This document shows positions 31,497 to 39,739 of a stretch of DNA of 64,000 bases, piece by piece; within the stretch, counting starts at the first letter, position 1; each line of letters begins with the position of its first letter. Location: NCBI GenBank assembly GCA_017476545.1, contig JAFUZP010000029.1, positions 32,862 through 96,861 of the forward strand, in the 5' to 3' direction. This stretch comes from Alloprevotella sp. GTDB lineage: Bacteria; Bacteroidota; Bacteroidia; Bacteroidales; Bacteroidaceae. Below the pieces are notes generated by a model. That model had not been told where the DNA came from and did no database searches. It saw only the letters and a list, made by a program, of their open reading frames with translations. The position numbers and the translations under genes are program-made.

Positions 31497-31529
31497 CCGT
31501 AGTGAGTTTTTTATGCGTGATTGCGTGTG

Positions 31530-31537
31530 CAAAAGTA
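31530..31537 (-). promoter_or_regulatory. -7 box TACTTTTG of lysS
   Basis: Reverse-strand TACTTTTG, 33 bp before the lysS ATG, matches TAnnTTTG. It is part of a short divergent promoter region shared with the forward queC operon. Confidence 0.5.
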
Positions 31538-31569
31538 CGAAATACTTTTCTATTATCGGCGGCTTTTGC

Positions 31570-31577
31570 TATTTTTG
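31570..31577 (+). promoter_or_regulatory. -7 box TATTTTTG of the queC operon
   Basis: TATTTTTG followed by CAGC lies 19 bp before the ATG at 31597, so the leader would be about 12 nt. No TTG at standard spacing. Confidence 0.5.
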
Positions 31578-31596
31578 CAGCAAGGACAAGCATTTT

Positions 31597-31836
31597 ATGA
31601 AGTACAAGAAGACATATACGGCGAAGGAGCTGGGCGCGCTCACGTCCTGGTTCCGCAAGCATAAGGCCGACCTCCCAGCTTCGTTACAGCTGGACGTGGC
31701 CACGTTTATCCCCAATTTGCCGCAAACCGTGGAGAAGTATCTTGATATCGTGGAGCGGCATAGCAATTCCGCTACGTTCGGGGCACAGATTTTCCACCTG
31801 TTCAAAATTAAAGCGAAGTTGGAGGAAGCGTCATGA
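31597..31836 (+). CDS. Small conserved protein upstream of queC (DUF6965-like)
   Basis: A 79-residue acidic/basic helical protein ([36 protein letters not shown]). The ATG at 31597 is chosen because it follows the TATTTTTG box; the open frame extends further upstream into the lysS promoter. Its stop overlaps the queC ATG (4 bp), so it is the first gene of the operon. The pattern resembles DUF6965 as I remember it. Function unknown. Confidence 0.6.
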   Translation: MKYKKTYTAKELGALTSWFRKHKADLPASLQLDVATFIPNLPQTVEKYLDIVERHSNSATFGAQIFHLFKIKAKLEEAS

Positions 31837-32492
31837 TTAGTGATAAGGTTTTGGTCGTTTTTAGCGGCGGTCAGGATTCCACGACCTGCCTCTACTGGGC
31901 GAAGAAGCACTTTCGCGAAGTCTTCGCCCTTACCTTCATTTACGGGCAGAAGCACGTTCGTGAGGTGGAAGTGGCTGCGAACATCGCGCAGGCAGCCGGT
32001 GTGCATTTCGATACCATGGACATATCCTTCGTCAGCCACCTCGGGCGCAATTCCCTGACGGACACCTCCCTGCCGATGGACGAAGCCATCCCCGAGGGCG
32101 GCATGTTCCCCAATACGTTCGTACCCGGGCGTAATCTTTTCTTCATGAGCGTTGCGGCCGTCTATGCCCGTGAGCGCGGAATTTTCCACCTCATCACAGG
32201 CGTTTCGCAGACGGACTATTCCGGCTATCCTGACTGCCGTGACTCCTTCATGAAGAGCCTTAATGTGACCCTGGACCTCGCGATGGGCGAGCAGTTCAGC
32301 ATACATACGCCGCTCATGTGGCGCGACAAGGCTGACACATGGGCCTTGGCCGACGAGCTCGGCGTGCTTGACATCGTGCGCAACGAGACGCTGACGTGCT
32401 ATAACGGCATTCCTGGTGACGGTTGCGGCACCTGTCCGGCGTGCAAACTGCGGCGGCGGGGTCTGGAGGAGTACTTAGCAAGAAAACATTAA
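31833..32492 (+). CDS. queC: 7-cyano-7-deazaguanine synthase
   Basis: ATP-dependent conversion of 7-carboxy-7-deazaguanine to preQ0 in queuosine synthesis. 219 residues. The PP-loop [17 protein letters not shown] is at the N-terminus; a C-terminal zinc site is formed by cysteines in [23 protein letters not shown]. It is immediately followed by queF, which uses its product. Confidence 0.96.
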   Translation: MISDKVLVVFSGGQDSTTCLYWAKKHFREVFALTFIYGQKHVREVEVAANIAQAAGVHFDTMDISFVSHLGRNSLTDTSLPMDEAIPEGGMFPNTFVPGRNLFFMSVAAVYARERGIFHLITGVSQTDYSGYPDCRDSFMKSLNVTLDLAMGEQFSIHTPLMWRDKADTWALADELGVLDIVRNETLTCYNGIPGDGCGTCPACKLRRRGLEEYLARKH

Positions 32493-32497
32493 CCGAT

Positions 32498-32956
32498 ATG
32501 ACAAGAGAGCAAGACGGCCTGCAGGCCCTCGGCAAGACTACCGAATATAAGAGCGATTACGCCCCCGAAGTACTCGAGACCTTTGAGAACCGCCACCCGG
32601 AGGGCGACTACTGGGTGCGTTTCAACTGTCCGGAGTTTACTTCCCTATGCCCTATCACCGGGCAGCCCGACTTTGCGGAAATCCGCATCAGCTATATTCC
32701 CGCTCAGCGCATGGTAGAGAGCAAGAGCCTCAAGCTCTACCTCTTCAGCTTCCGCAATCACGGCGACTTCCACGAGGACTGTGTGAACACTATCATGAAG
32801 GACCTTGTCCGCCTGATGCAGCCCAAGTATATCGAAGTGACCGGGTTGTTCACTCCGCGTGGCGGCATCAGCATCCATCCCTATGCTAACTATGGCGTTC
32901 CCGGCACCAAATACGAAGAACTGGCCGCATACCGCCTGAAACATCACGACTTGTAA
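32498..32956 (+). CDS. queF: NADPH-dependent 7-cyano-7-deazaguanine reductase
   Basis: Reduces preQ0 to preQ1, the base inserted into tRNA. The ATG at 32498, 5 bp after queC, gives 152 residues, the short QueF type. Catalytic Cys51 is in [14 protein letters not shown] and the substrate-binding Glu/His pattern is in [22 protein letters not shown]. The stop overlaps the start of the next gene. Confidence 0.95.
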   Translation: MTREQDGLQALGKTTEYKSDYAPEVLETFENRHPEGDYWVRFNCPEFTSLCPITGQPDFAEIRISYIPAQRMVESKSLKLYLFSFRNHGDFHEDCVNTIMKDLVRLMQPKYIEVTGLFTPRGGISIHPYANYGVPGTKYEELAAYRLKHHDL

Positions 32957-33258
32957 TGGGAAAAAGACTTTCTTGGGTAGGCCGCTCCATCTGGCGGCAC
33001 AAGTATTTTTGGACGTTGCTGGCCTTCGTCGTTATCGTCGGTTTCGTGGACTCCAACAGCCTGCTTGAGCGGTACCGGCTGCATTCCGCCAACAATGCGT
33101 TGCGTGCCGAAATTGCGCAGTACGATGCCCAATACCAGGCCGACACGCGCGCTTTAGAGGAATTGCGTTCCAGTCAGGATGCCATGGAGCACGTGGCCCG
33201 CGTCCGCCTCTATATGAAGACGGACAACGAAGACCTGTATGTCATAGAGGAGGAGTAG
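32956..33258 (+). CDS. FtsB/DivIC septum-formation protein
   Basis: A 100-residue bitopic membrane protein: short cytoplasmic N-terminus, one transmembrane helix (~17-33), then a coiled coil (NNALRAEIAQYDAQYQADTRALEEL) and a short tail ending VARVRLYMKTDNEDLYVIEEE. This is the layout of FtsB/DivIC, which binds FtsL and FtsQ in the divisome. It starts at the A of the queF TAATG stop/start overlap. Confidence 0.8.
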   Translation: MGKRLSWVGRSIWRHKYFWTLLAFVVIVGFVDSNSLLERYRLHSANNALRAEIAQYDAQYQADTRALEELRSSQDAMEHVARVRLYMKTDNEDLYVIEEE

Positions 33259-33259
33259 C

Positions 33260-33646
33260 ATGGAGCAGTTGCGACGCTTGTCCCCCTTGCAGAACGCGCT
33301 GTATATGGCAGGTGGTATCCTGCTGGTCATCGGCGCGGCACTGCCTGTCTTTGTCGCCGACTTCGGTACGGCCTTTTTCGTGTTCGCTGCCGGCCTGTTT
33401 CCCTTCGTGTGGATGCAGCTGCTGCAAGGCTATGATGGCCGCCGCCTCATAGTGCGCCGCCTGCGCCGTCAGCAGTTGCTCGGCGCGCTTCTTCTCGTGG
33501 TGACCGCTGCCTTGATGTTTACGCACTGGCAGCATATCCGCCCGTTGAGTGGCGATGAGTGGAAGGTGACGCTCGCCATTGCCGCCTTCCTGGAGCTTTA
33601 TGCCGCTTTCCGCCTTCCGCAGGAGTTGCAAAAAGGGGAGGGGTAA
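33260..33646 (+). CDS. Four-helix membrane protein of unknown function
   Basis: 128 residues with four hydrophobic segments (~13-30, 34-52, 74-92, 104-122) and basic connecting loops (GRRLIVRRLRRQQ). It begins 1 bp after the divIC stop and appears to be the last gene of the queC operon. Conserved neighbours of DivIC in Bacteroidales look like this, but no role is known to me. Confidence 0.6.
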   Translation: MEQLRRLSPLQNALYMAGGILLVIGAALPVFVADFGTAFFVFAAGLFPFVWMQLLQGYDGRRLIVRRLRRQQLLGALLLVVTAALMFTHWQHIRPLSGDEWKVTLAIAAFLELYAAFRLPQELQKGEG

Positions 33647-33684
33647 GGCCGGGAGAGTGCGCCCCAGTCGGGGTGGCGATGCGC

Positions 33685-33764
33685 TATCCCATGGGGTACG
33701 GAAAACTAACCGTAGGGTTGCGAGAAACTAACCGTAGGGTTAGGAAGAACTGCCCCTATGGTTA
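33685..33764. repeat. Phased palindrome array C (4 x 14 bp, 22-bp period)
   Basis: Units TATCCCATGGGGTA, TAACCGTAGGGTTG, TAACCGTAGGGTTA and TGCCCCTATGGTTA start at 33685, 33707, 33729 and 33751. Two of the three linkers end in AAAC. The array is ~140 bp upstream of the RsmI-like gene in a 256-bp gap that is otherwise empty. Confidence 0.85.
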
Positions 33765-33902
33765 CGGACAGGTGGTGCCGGAGGCATGTTTTCCCGCCGC
33801 ATTGCCGACATTCAGCCGCCTCCCCGCTGCGCCCCGTTTCCCGCTTTCAACAAGATGTTTAACGGCTGTCCGCTCCGCGACAGCCCTAGCTTTTCCGAAC
33901 TA

Positions 33903-34616
33903 ATGACAGAAACAGCCCTTTACCTCATCCCCTGTACGCTCGGCGACACCGCGCCGGAACTCGTACTGCCTGCCGCCAACCGCGACATCATCCTCAGCCT
34001 GCGCCATTTCATCGTGGAGGATGTGCGTTCCGCCCGCCGCTTCCTGAAGGCCGTGGATCGTGGCATAGATATTGATACCCTGACGTTCTGCGATATGGGA
34101 AAGCACGCCGACCGCTCGCAATTCGCGTCCTATCTGGAGCCTTTGCGGCGCAACGAGGCCGTGGGGGTTATCAGCGAAGCCGGATGCCCCGCCGTTGCCG
34201 ACCCCGGTGCGGATATCGTAGCCATCGCCCACCGGGAGGGAATGCGCGTTGTGCCCCTTGTCGGGCCGAGCAGCATCCTGCTGGCAGTCATGGCCAGCGG
34301 CTTTAGCGGGCAGAGTTTCGCCTTCCACGGCTATCTACCCATTGAGCCTGCCGCGCGCCAACGCCGCTTGCGTCAGCTGGAGACGCGTAGTCGTGAAGAG
34401 CGACAGACGCAGCTGTTCATCGAGACGCCTTACCGTAACAGGAAACTCTTTGACGACCTGCTCCGTGCCTGCTCGCCCCGCACGCGCCTCTGCGTGGCGG
34501 CGGGACTGACGACGGAGCGGGAATGGGTGCGCTCCATGTCCCTCGGCGAGTGGCGGAAGTGCGGGTTGCCGGAACTTTCGCGCGTTCCGGCCATCTTTGC
34601 CATCTATGCCGCATAG
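33903..34616 (+). CDS. RsmI-related SAM-dependent methyltransferase
   Basis: A 237-residue tetrapyrrole-methylase-fold protein related to RsmI, which methylates the 2'-O of C1402 in 16S rRNA. The ATG at 33903 (MTETALYLIPCTLGD) fits the family start; the frame is open further upstream without a plausible start. Signature stretches are GVISEAGCPAVADPGADIV, GPSSILLAVMASGF and FIETPYRN. It lacks the C-terminal domain of classical RsmI, as is common for the second, shorter copy found in Bacteroidetes, so the exact RNA target is uncertain. Confidence 0.8.
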   Translation: MTETALYLIPCTLGDTAPELVLPAANRDIILSLRHFIVEDVRSARRFLKAVDRGIDIDTLTFCDMGKHADRSQFASYLEPLRRNEAVGVISEAGCPAVADPGADIVAIAHREGMRVVPLVGPSSILLAVMASGFSGQSFAFHGYLPIEPAARQRRLRQLETRSREERQTQLFIETPYRNRKLFDDLLRACSPRTRLCVAAGLTTEREWVRSMSLGEWRKCGLPELSRVPAIFAIYAA

Positions 34617-34721
34617 TCGCTAAACGGCTGTAGGATAGGGTTGCCGCACGTCACAAGGGAAAAAAGTGATTGCCGGACGAAAAAAAGCTTCTGCCCGGAA
34701 TACGTTTTCCCGCCTTTTTCC

Positions 34722-34729
34722 TAATTTTG
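34722..34729 (+). promoter_or_regulatory. -7 box TAATTTTG
   Basis: TAATTTTG 71 bp before the ATG at 34800 matches TAnnTTTG and would serve the anchored protein and ftsZ. Confidence 0.45.
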
Positions 34730-34799
34730 TGCCACGCAGGGCCGGCGTTCCCGTATTTGTGCGTGTGTGCAGCGGATGGCGGTCCGGAACTGACTCGGC

Positions 34800-35399
34800 A
34801 TGTACGGATTCGCCTTCCTCCTCTTATTGCTCATCGGAGTCGGACTGGTCGCTTGGTACGGCGGGCTGTTCCGGTCGGACGGGGAGGGAGAAGATGCTAG
34901 GGGGTGCCTGTATGGCCGTGAAAAAGAACCGAAGGAAATGAAAAGTGAGAAGGAAAATAGCGGGCCTCCACAGACGAAGGAGTTTGTAGGGCAGTTGCTC
35001 GCCGAACTGGGGTGCAACATTCTGAATGAAACGGAAGGCGGGTTCACGTTTAACTTCCAAGGCGGGACTTTTATCCTCACTGCCCATGATGATAGTCCCC
35101 AGGTGTTCATCAGCTATCCGCACTTCTACTCCGTCGCGGGCGATGACTTGGACGCGTTCATCGCGATGCAGCGCGTGGTAAACGAGGCGAACAAACACTT
35201 CGGGACCAGTATCGTCTATGAAAGCGATACGGAGGATAATGAGATCGCCCTCTACGGCTGGCGCGAAGTGTTCCTGTTTCGCGAGATAGACGGGGCGGCG
35301 CAGTTTCTCCGTGCCATGCTCTCGGGCATTTTCCGCGCAGCCTTGTACGTGGAGGGTGAAATGGAAAAATACAGCTCCGGCCATAGGGCGGAGGACTGA
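34800..35399 (+). CDS. Membrane-anchored protein of unknown function upstream of ftsZ
   Basis: 199 residues: an N-terminal helix (~3-22) that should anchor it, a charged linker (EKEPKEMKSEKEN), and a ~130-residue alpha/beta domain (EFVGQLLAELGC, GFTFNFQGGTFILTAHDD, QVFISYPHFY, AMQRVVNEANKHF). The domain has the alternation seen in YbjN/T3SS-chaperone-like folds, but I cannot place it in a named family. It is 22 bp upstream of ftsZ on the same strand, so the two probably share a transcript. Confidence 0.6.
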   Translation: MYGFAFLLLLLIGVGLVAWYGGLFRSDGEGEDARGCLYGREKEPKEMKSEKENSGPPQTKEFVGQLLAELGCNILNETEGGFTFNFQGGTFILTAHDDSPQVFISYPHFYSVAGDDLDAFIAMQRVVNEANKHFGTSIVYESDTEDNEIALYGWREVFLFREIDGAAQFLRAMLSGIFRAALYVEGEMEKYSSGHRAED

Positions 35400-35421
35400 C
35401 TATATAATAAGTGATAGACGA

Positions 35422-36762
35422 ATGGATACGAAGATGAAAAAGAAAGGGGCGGCCTCTGACGTGAGCGAGTTGCTGGAACCCGCCGACCTGCCCGAAGTAC
35501 GTAATTCCGCTGTGCCGCACCGCGTCCCGACGGACGGTGAGCCGCTTCTGGAACCCGTGGATTTTGGCAAGCCCGAACCCGATAAGCTGATTAAGGTTAT
35601 CGGTGTGGGGGGTGGTGGCTGCAATGCCGTGGCCAACATGTACGCACAGGGGATTAAGGGTGTGAGTTGCCTGATCAGTAACAGTGACGCTAAATCGTTG
35701 GAGACGCACGGGGCGGTTCCCAGTCTGAGCCTTGGTACGATGGGGTGGGGCGGTAACGTGCAGAAAGGACGGGAGGAAACTGAGAAGCAGGTGGCGGCTA
35801 TACAGCATGTACTCAAGGACGGTACACGCATGGTCATCATCGCGACGGGTCTAGGTGGCGGGACGGGTACTTCGGCCGCACCGATTTTCGCCCGAGAGGC
35901 CCGCAAACTCGGCCTGCTCACGGTGGCTATCGCCACATTGCCCTACTCCTGGGAGGGACGACCGCGCATTGAAGCCGCGCTGGACGGCCTGGACCGTTTG
36001 GCGCAAGAGGTGGACTCGCTCCTTGTCATCAGCAATGACCGGGTGCAGGAGGTATATGGTGACAAAACTGCGGTGGAGGGTTATAAACTGACAGACGAGG
36101 TGCTTTGTTCCGCAGTCCGCAGCATCGTTGAAATTAGCCTCATGTTCGGCTACATTAACTTGGATTTCGCTGATATTTCAACAACGTTGCGCGATTCTGG
36201 CGTGGCTATCATTGCGGATGGATACGGTGAAGGCGAGCACCGTCTCACGGATGCCATCAATGCGGCGGTGCACTCTCCGCTGCTTGACAACAAGAATCTC
36301 ACAGCCGCGACGCACGTCCTCATCCGTATCACCTGCAATCCGGCTGAGGAACACAACCTCCGTTTCCGTGAATATAACCAGGTGGGGGATTTCCTCCGCC
36401 GGTTCGGGCCTAACACATGGGTGAAGCACGGCCTGGACTTTGACGACTCATTGGGCGACCGCGTGAAGGTAACAATTCTCGCCTCGGGCTTCGGCCTTTA
36501 CAAAACGGCGGAGCCGGACGATTCCGGGCAGCACAATGAGGAACGGAATAAGCGCATTTCCCGCTTTTATCCTAACCTCGTTCCGCCTGTTGCACCTCCC
36601 GCAAACGAACTGCCCACGATTCCGGGTCTTGAAGACGAGCCGGAAGAGGAGGTGGAGCAGGGAAAGGATACCGTATCGGAGCCTACGCCTGTCTCAACGT
36701 GGCGGCAAGTGTGGGATAAATTGATGGACTACGCCCGACGACTATTTGAGGCGGAAGACTGA
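35422..36762 (+). CDS. ftsZ: FtsZ, tubulin-like GTPase, outside a division gene cluster
   Basis: 446 residues, starting at ATG 35422. Polymer-forming GTPase of the division ring. It has IGVGGGGCNAVANM (T1), the G-box GLGGGTGTSAAP with Ser151 in the place of the last Gly of the usual GGGTGTG, GYINLDFADISTTLRDSGVAII and GYGEGEHRLTDAI, and the C-terminal subdomain ending VKVTILASGFGLY. A ~45-residue N-terminal extension precedes the GTPase domain. The tail is an acidic linker plus an amphipathic helix (WRQVWDKLMDYARRLFEAED). No ftsA, ftsQ or mur gene is nearby. It could be the only FtsZ of the cell or a paralogue. Confidence 0.85.
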   Translation: MDTKMKKKGAASDVSELLEPADLPEVRNSAVPHRVPTDGEPLLEPVDFGKPEPDKLIKVIGVGGGGCNAVANMYAQGIKGVSCLISNSDAKSLETHGAVPSLSLGTMGWGGNVQKGREETEKQVAAIQHVLKDGTRMVIIATGLGGGTGTSAAPIFAREARKLGLLTVAIATLPYSWEGRPRIEAALDGLDRLAQEVDSLLVISNDRVQEVYGDKTAVEGYKLTDEVLCSAVRSIVEISLMFGYINLDFADISTTLRDSGVAIIADGYGEGEHRLTDAINAAVHSPLLDNKNLTAATHVLIRITCNPAEEHNLRFREYNQVGDFLRRFGPNTWVKHGLDFDDSLGDRVKVTILASGFGLYKTAEPDDSGQHNEERNKRISRFYPNLVPPVAPPANELPTIPGLEDEPEEEVEQGKDTVSEPTPVSTWRQVWDKLMDYARRLFEAED

Positions 36763-36810
36763 GTCCCCTATATGGTGGCTCTGTCCCGTGGCGCGCCGTG
36801 CACTTATCTT

Positions 36811-36849
36811 CCCGAAACCAAGGTTTATCTTTCGGTTTCGGGGATTTTA
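36811..36849 (+). terminator. Terminator of ftsZ
   Basis: CCCGAAACC (36811-36819) and GGTTTCGGG (36834-36842) form a perfect 9-bp stem with a 14-nt loop, followed by GATTTTAAT. Confidence 0.7.
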
Positions 36850-36878
36850 ATGTCTGTCCGTAAGTTCCCTAATACGGA

Positions 36879-36904
36879 AAACGCCTGCGTACACGCAGGC
36901 GTTT
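36879..36904 (-). terminator. Terminator of glnN
   Basis: AAACGCCTGCGT (36879-36890) and ACGCAGGCGTTT (36893-36904) are perfectly complementary, separated by 2 bp. On the reverse strand the stem is followed by TTTTCC, 20 bp after the glnN stop. Confidence 0.75.
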
Positions 36905-36924
36905 AAGTGTTTTATGGCAGGATT

Positions 36925-39099
36925 TTACCGAATGAACAGCAGTTCGCGGTACTTCGGCAGGGGCCACGTTTCGTCCTCGACGATGAGTTCCAGCTTGTCG
37001 ATGTGGTAGCGGATGCTCTCGATGTAGGGGGCCACGGTGTCGTGGTAGGCGATGGCTTTCTCGCGCTCCTCTTCGATGCGGTTGGCGGCTTTGCGCGCCT
37101 CCACCATGGCGTCCACCTCGCGGACGATGGTGTTGAGGTGGTCGTTGATCTGCTCGATGAGCTGCACGTTGTAGGCGCAGAGTTCATCGGCGCGATCGGC
37201 GGGGAACACGCTGCGGAGCTTGAATACGTTGTCCGTCAGGGCACTCTGGTAGCGCGTGGCTACGGGGATGATGTGGTTCAGGCAGAGGTCGCCGAGGACG
37301 CGGGCCTCGATTTGTATCTTCTTGTAGTACGTCTCCCACTTGATTTCGTTGCGCGCACGCAGTTCGTGGGCGTTCATGACCTTCATGTGCTCGAACATGG
37401 CGATGCTCTCGGGGTCGAGGTAGCGGTCGATGACGAGGGGCGTGCTGGTTTCGCAGTCCAGTCCGCGCTCTGCGGCTTCGGCCTTCCACGCCTCGCTGTA
37501 GCCGTTGCCGCTGAAGCGGATGGCCTTGCAGGCGCGGATGTCCTCGCGGAGGGTTTCCAGGACGGCACGCGTGTCGCCGCCGCGTTGAGTTGTACGCTCA
37601 TAAAAACCCGTAAGAGCCTCGGCGACAGCCGTGTTTAGCGCAATGAGCGCACTGGCACAGTTGGCGCTGCTGCCGACGGCGCGGAACTCAAAGCGGTTAC
37701 CCGTAAAGGCGAAGGGGGAGGTGCGGTTGCGGTCCGTATTGTCGATGAGGAGTTCGGGGATCTGCGGAATGTCCAGGCGCACGCCTTTCTTTCCCTTCAT
37801 GCTGAACAGCGTGTCGGTGCTGCTGGTCTCGATGTGGTCAAGGAGTTCTTCGAGCTGCTTGCCGAGGAAGGAGGAGATGATGGCGGGCGGCGCCTCGTTG
37901 GCACCGAGGCGGTGGGCATTCGTGGCGCTCATGATGGAGGCCTTCAGCAGGCCGTTGTGGCGATAGACGCCCATCAGCGTCTCCACGATGAAGACGGCGA
38001 AGCGCAGGTTGTCCTCCGGCGTCTTGCCGGGGGCGTGCAGCAGGGTGCCGGTATCGGTGGAGAGCGACCAGTTCTCGTGCTTGCCGCTGCCGTTCACGCC
38101 GGCAAAGGGCTTCTCGTGGAGCAGGCAGTGGAAGCCGTGCTTGCGGGCAACGCGCTTCATGAGCGACATGAGGAGCATGTTGTGGTCCACGGCGAGGTTG
38201 CACTCCTCGTAGATGGGAGCCAGCTCGAACTGGTTGGGAGCCACCTCGTTGTGGCGCGTCTTGACGGGAATGCCCAGTTCGAGGGCTTGTATCTCCAGGT
38301 CGCGCATGAAAGCCTGCACGCGCTCGGGGATGGAGCCGAAGTAGTGGTCGTCCATCTGCTGGTTCTTGGCGGAACTGTGCCCCATCAGCGTGCGTCCTGT
38401 CAGCACGAGGTCGGGACGGGCGGCATAGAGGTCTTCGTCCACGAGGAAGTACTCCTGTTCCCAGCCGAGGTTGCACGTGACGCGCTTCACGTCGGGGTCG
38501 AAGAGCCGCGCCACGGCCGTCGCGGCCTTGTCAAGGGCGGCGAGCGACTTCTTCAGCGGTGCCTTGTAGTCAAGGGCTTCGCCCGTGTAGGCGATGAAGA
38601 CGGTGGGAATCATCAGCGTGTCGCCGATGATGAAGACGGGGCTTGCAGGGTCCCATGCGGAATAGCCTCGCGCCTCGAAGGTGGAGCGTATGCCGCCGCT
38701 GGGGAAGCTGCTGGCGTCCGGCTCCTGCTGCACGAGCATCTTTCCCGTGAACTCCTCCAGCATACCGCCCTTGCCGTCGTGCTCGATGAAGGCGTCGTGC
38801 TTCTCGGCCGTGCCTTCCGTCAGGGGCTGGAACCAGTGCGTGCAGTGCGTCGCTCCCATCTCCACGGCCCATTGCTTCATGCCGCCCGCCACGCTGTCGG
38901 CCACCTCGCGGCTCAGCGGCTCACCCTGCTCAATGGCACGGCGCAGGGCGCGATAGGTGTCCTTGGGAAGATAGCGGAACATCTTCTCCTGGTTGAAAAC
39001 ATACTTTGCGAAATACTTCGACGGACGCTCCGCAGGCTGCGGAACGGGGACGGGCTGCTTCTTGCTGGCAGCCTCAACGACGTGGAAACGTAGGCTCAT
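36925..39099 (-). CDS. glnN: Glutamine synthetase type III
   Basis: Makes glutamine from glutamate, ammonia and ATP. The 724-residue length and motifs RSTFEARGYSAWDPASP, FCLLHEKPFAGVNGSGKHENWS-like region (FAGVNGSGKHENWSLSTD) and NRTSPFAFTGNRFEFRAVGSS identify the GSIII family found in Bacteroidetes, about 250 residues longer than GSI. It is a single-gene unit with its own terminator. Tandem heptamers and a 15-bp inverted repeat lie directly upstream and may influence its expression. Confidence 0.95.
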   Translation of the reverse strand: MSLRFHVVEAASKKQPVPVPQPAERPSKYFAKYVFNQEKMFRYLPKDTYRALRRAIEQGEPLSREVADSVAGGMKQWAVEMGATHCTHWFQPLTEGTAEKHDAFIEHDGKGGMLEEFTGKMLVQQEPDASSFPSGGIRSTFEARGYSAWDPASPVFIIGDTLMIPTVFIAYTGEALDYKAPLKKSLAALDKAATAVARLFDPDVKRVTCNLGWEQEYFLVDEDLYAARPDLVLTGRTLMGHSSAKNQQMDDHYFGSIPERVQAFMRDLEIQALELGIPVKTRHNEVAPNQFELAPIYEECNLAVDHNMLLMSLMKRVARKHGFHCLLHEKPFAGVNGSGKHENWSLSTDTGTLLHAPGKTPEDNLRFAVFIVETLMGVYRHNGLLKASIMSATNAHRLGANEAPPAIISSFLGKQLEELLDHIETSSTDTLFSMKGKKGVRLDIPQIPELLIDNTDRNRTSPFAFTGNRFEFRAVGSSANCASALIALNTAVAEALTGFYERTTQRGGDTRAVLETLREDIRACKAIRFSGNGYSEAWKAEAAERGLDCETSTPLVIDRYLDPESIAMFEHMKVMNAHELRARNEIKWETYYKKIQIEARVLGDLCLNHIIPVATRYQSALTDNVFKLRSVFPADRADELCAYNVQLIEQINDHLNTIVREVDAMVEARKAANRIEEEREKAIAYHDTVAPYIESIRYHIDKLELIVEDETWPLPKYRELLFIR

Positions 39100-39130
39100 C
39101 TCTTTATGAAGTCAATTTAAAAATTAAAAA

Positions 39131-39177
39131 GTAAAAAGTAAAAAGTGAAAGTGAAAGTGAAAAGTAAAAAGTAAAAA
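39131..39177. repeat. Tandem GTAAAAA/GTGAAA short repeats upstream of glnN
   Basis: Seven tandem units read (GTAAAAA)2 (GTGAAA)2 GTGAAAA (GTAAAAA)2 from 39131 to 39177, 32-78 bp upstream of the glnN ATG. On the coding strand they appear as TTTTTAC/TTTCAC. Such slippage-prone tracts can change copy number and so change promoter spacing. Confidence 0.8.
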
Positions 39178-39233
39178 TTGAGAATGTCATGCAGCAGAAC
39201 TCTCTTTACGGATAGACTTTCTCAATTTTTACT
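39170..39233. other. 15-bp perfect inverted repeat between glnN and a small secreted gene
   Basis: AGTAAAAATTGAGAA (39170-39184) is the exact reverse complement of TTCTCAATTTTTACT (39219-39233), around a 34-nt loop. The left arm overlaps the heptamer tract. It could act as a bidirectional structure or operator; it is not a standard terminator because neither flanking gene ends here except glnN's start and the small gene's stop at 39262. Confidence 0.7.
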
Positions 39234-39261
39234 TCTCACTTTCCGGTTGTGATTTCTTTGT

Positions 39262-39729
39262 TTACTTGTCCAACTCAAGCTCTTCGGGCGTGCAGGACTC
39301 CAGGTAGCGGTATGTACCCGCCTTGTCCACAGTGTATAGGTACACGTTGCCTTCCTTCTTGCCAAGTTTGGCATATTCAAGGCGCAACGAGGTCACGTCC
39401 GCCGTGTTCTCAACATTCGACATATACACCATGTCGCCATTGAGCTTTGCGGCGTACACCTTTGTGCCTTCAGGGGAACCAGTGTGGATGACTACCGTCT
39501 CGCCCTCGTACTCGCCGAAGAAGAAACGTTCCTCTTCAGCATCCTTCGAGGGAGAGAAGCGACTCACTTCCTTTCCAGCCTGATAGGCTCCGTAGTAAAC
39601 GACCTTCATGACATGGGCGGGCGTGAAGACGGGGGTCCACGTCAGCTCTGTCCCGGACACTTCCTTCTGTGCCGAGAGGTTGAAGCACAACAGTGTAGCT
39701 ACAAACAGGAGGGCAGATATTCTCTTCAT
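39262..39729 (-). CDS. Small exported protein of unknown function
   Basis: 155 residues with a signal peptide (residues 1-20, cleavage after LSA). The mature part is a compact beta-rich domain (ETVVIHTGSPEGTKVYAAKLNGDMVYMS). It ends 5' of the glnN region and its start lies 10 bp after the dapL stop, so it may be read from the dapL transcript. No family recognised. Confidence 0.55.
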   Translation of the reverse strand: MKRISALLFVATLLCFNLSAQKEVSGTELTWTPVFTPAHVMKVVYYGAYQAGKEVSRFSPSKDAEEERFFFGEYEGETVVIHTGSPEGTKVYAAKLNGDMVYMSNVENTADVTSLRLEYAKLGKKEGNVYLYTVDKAGTYRYLESCTPEELELDK

Positions 39730-39739
39730 GATTCTTTTC

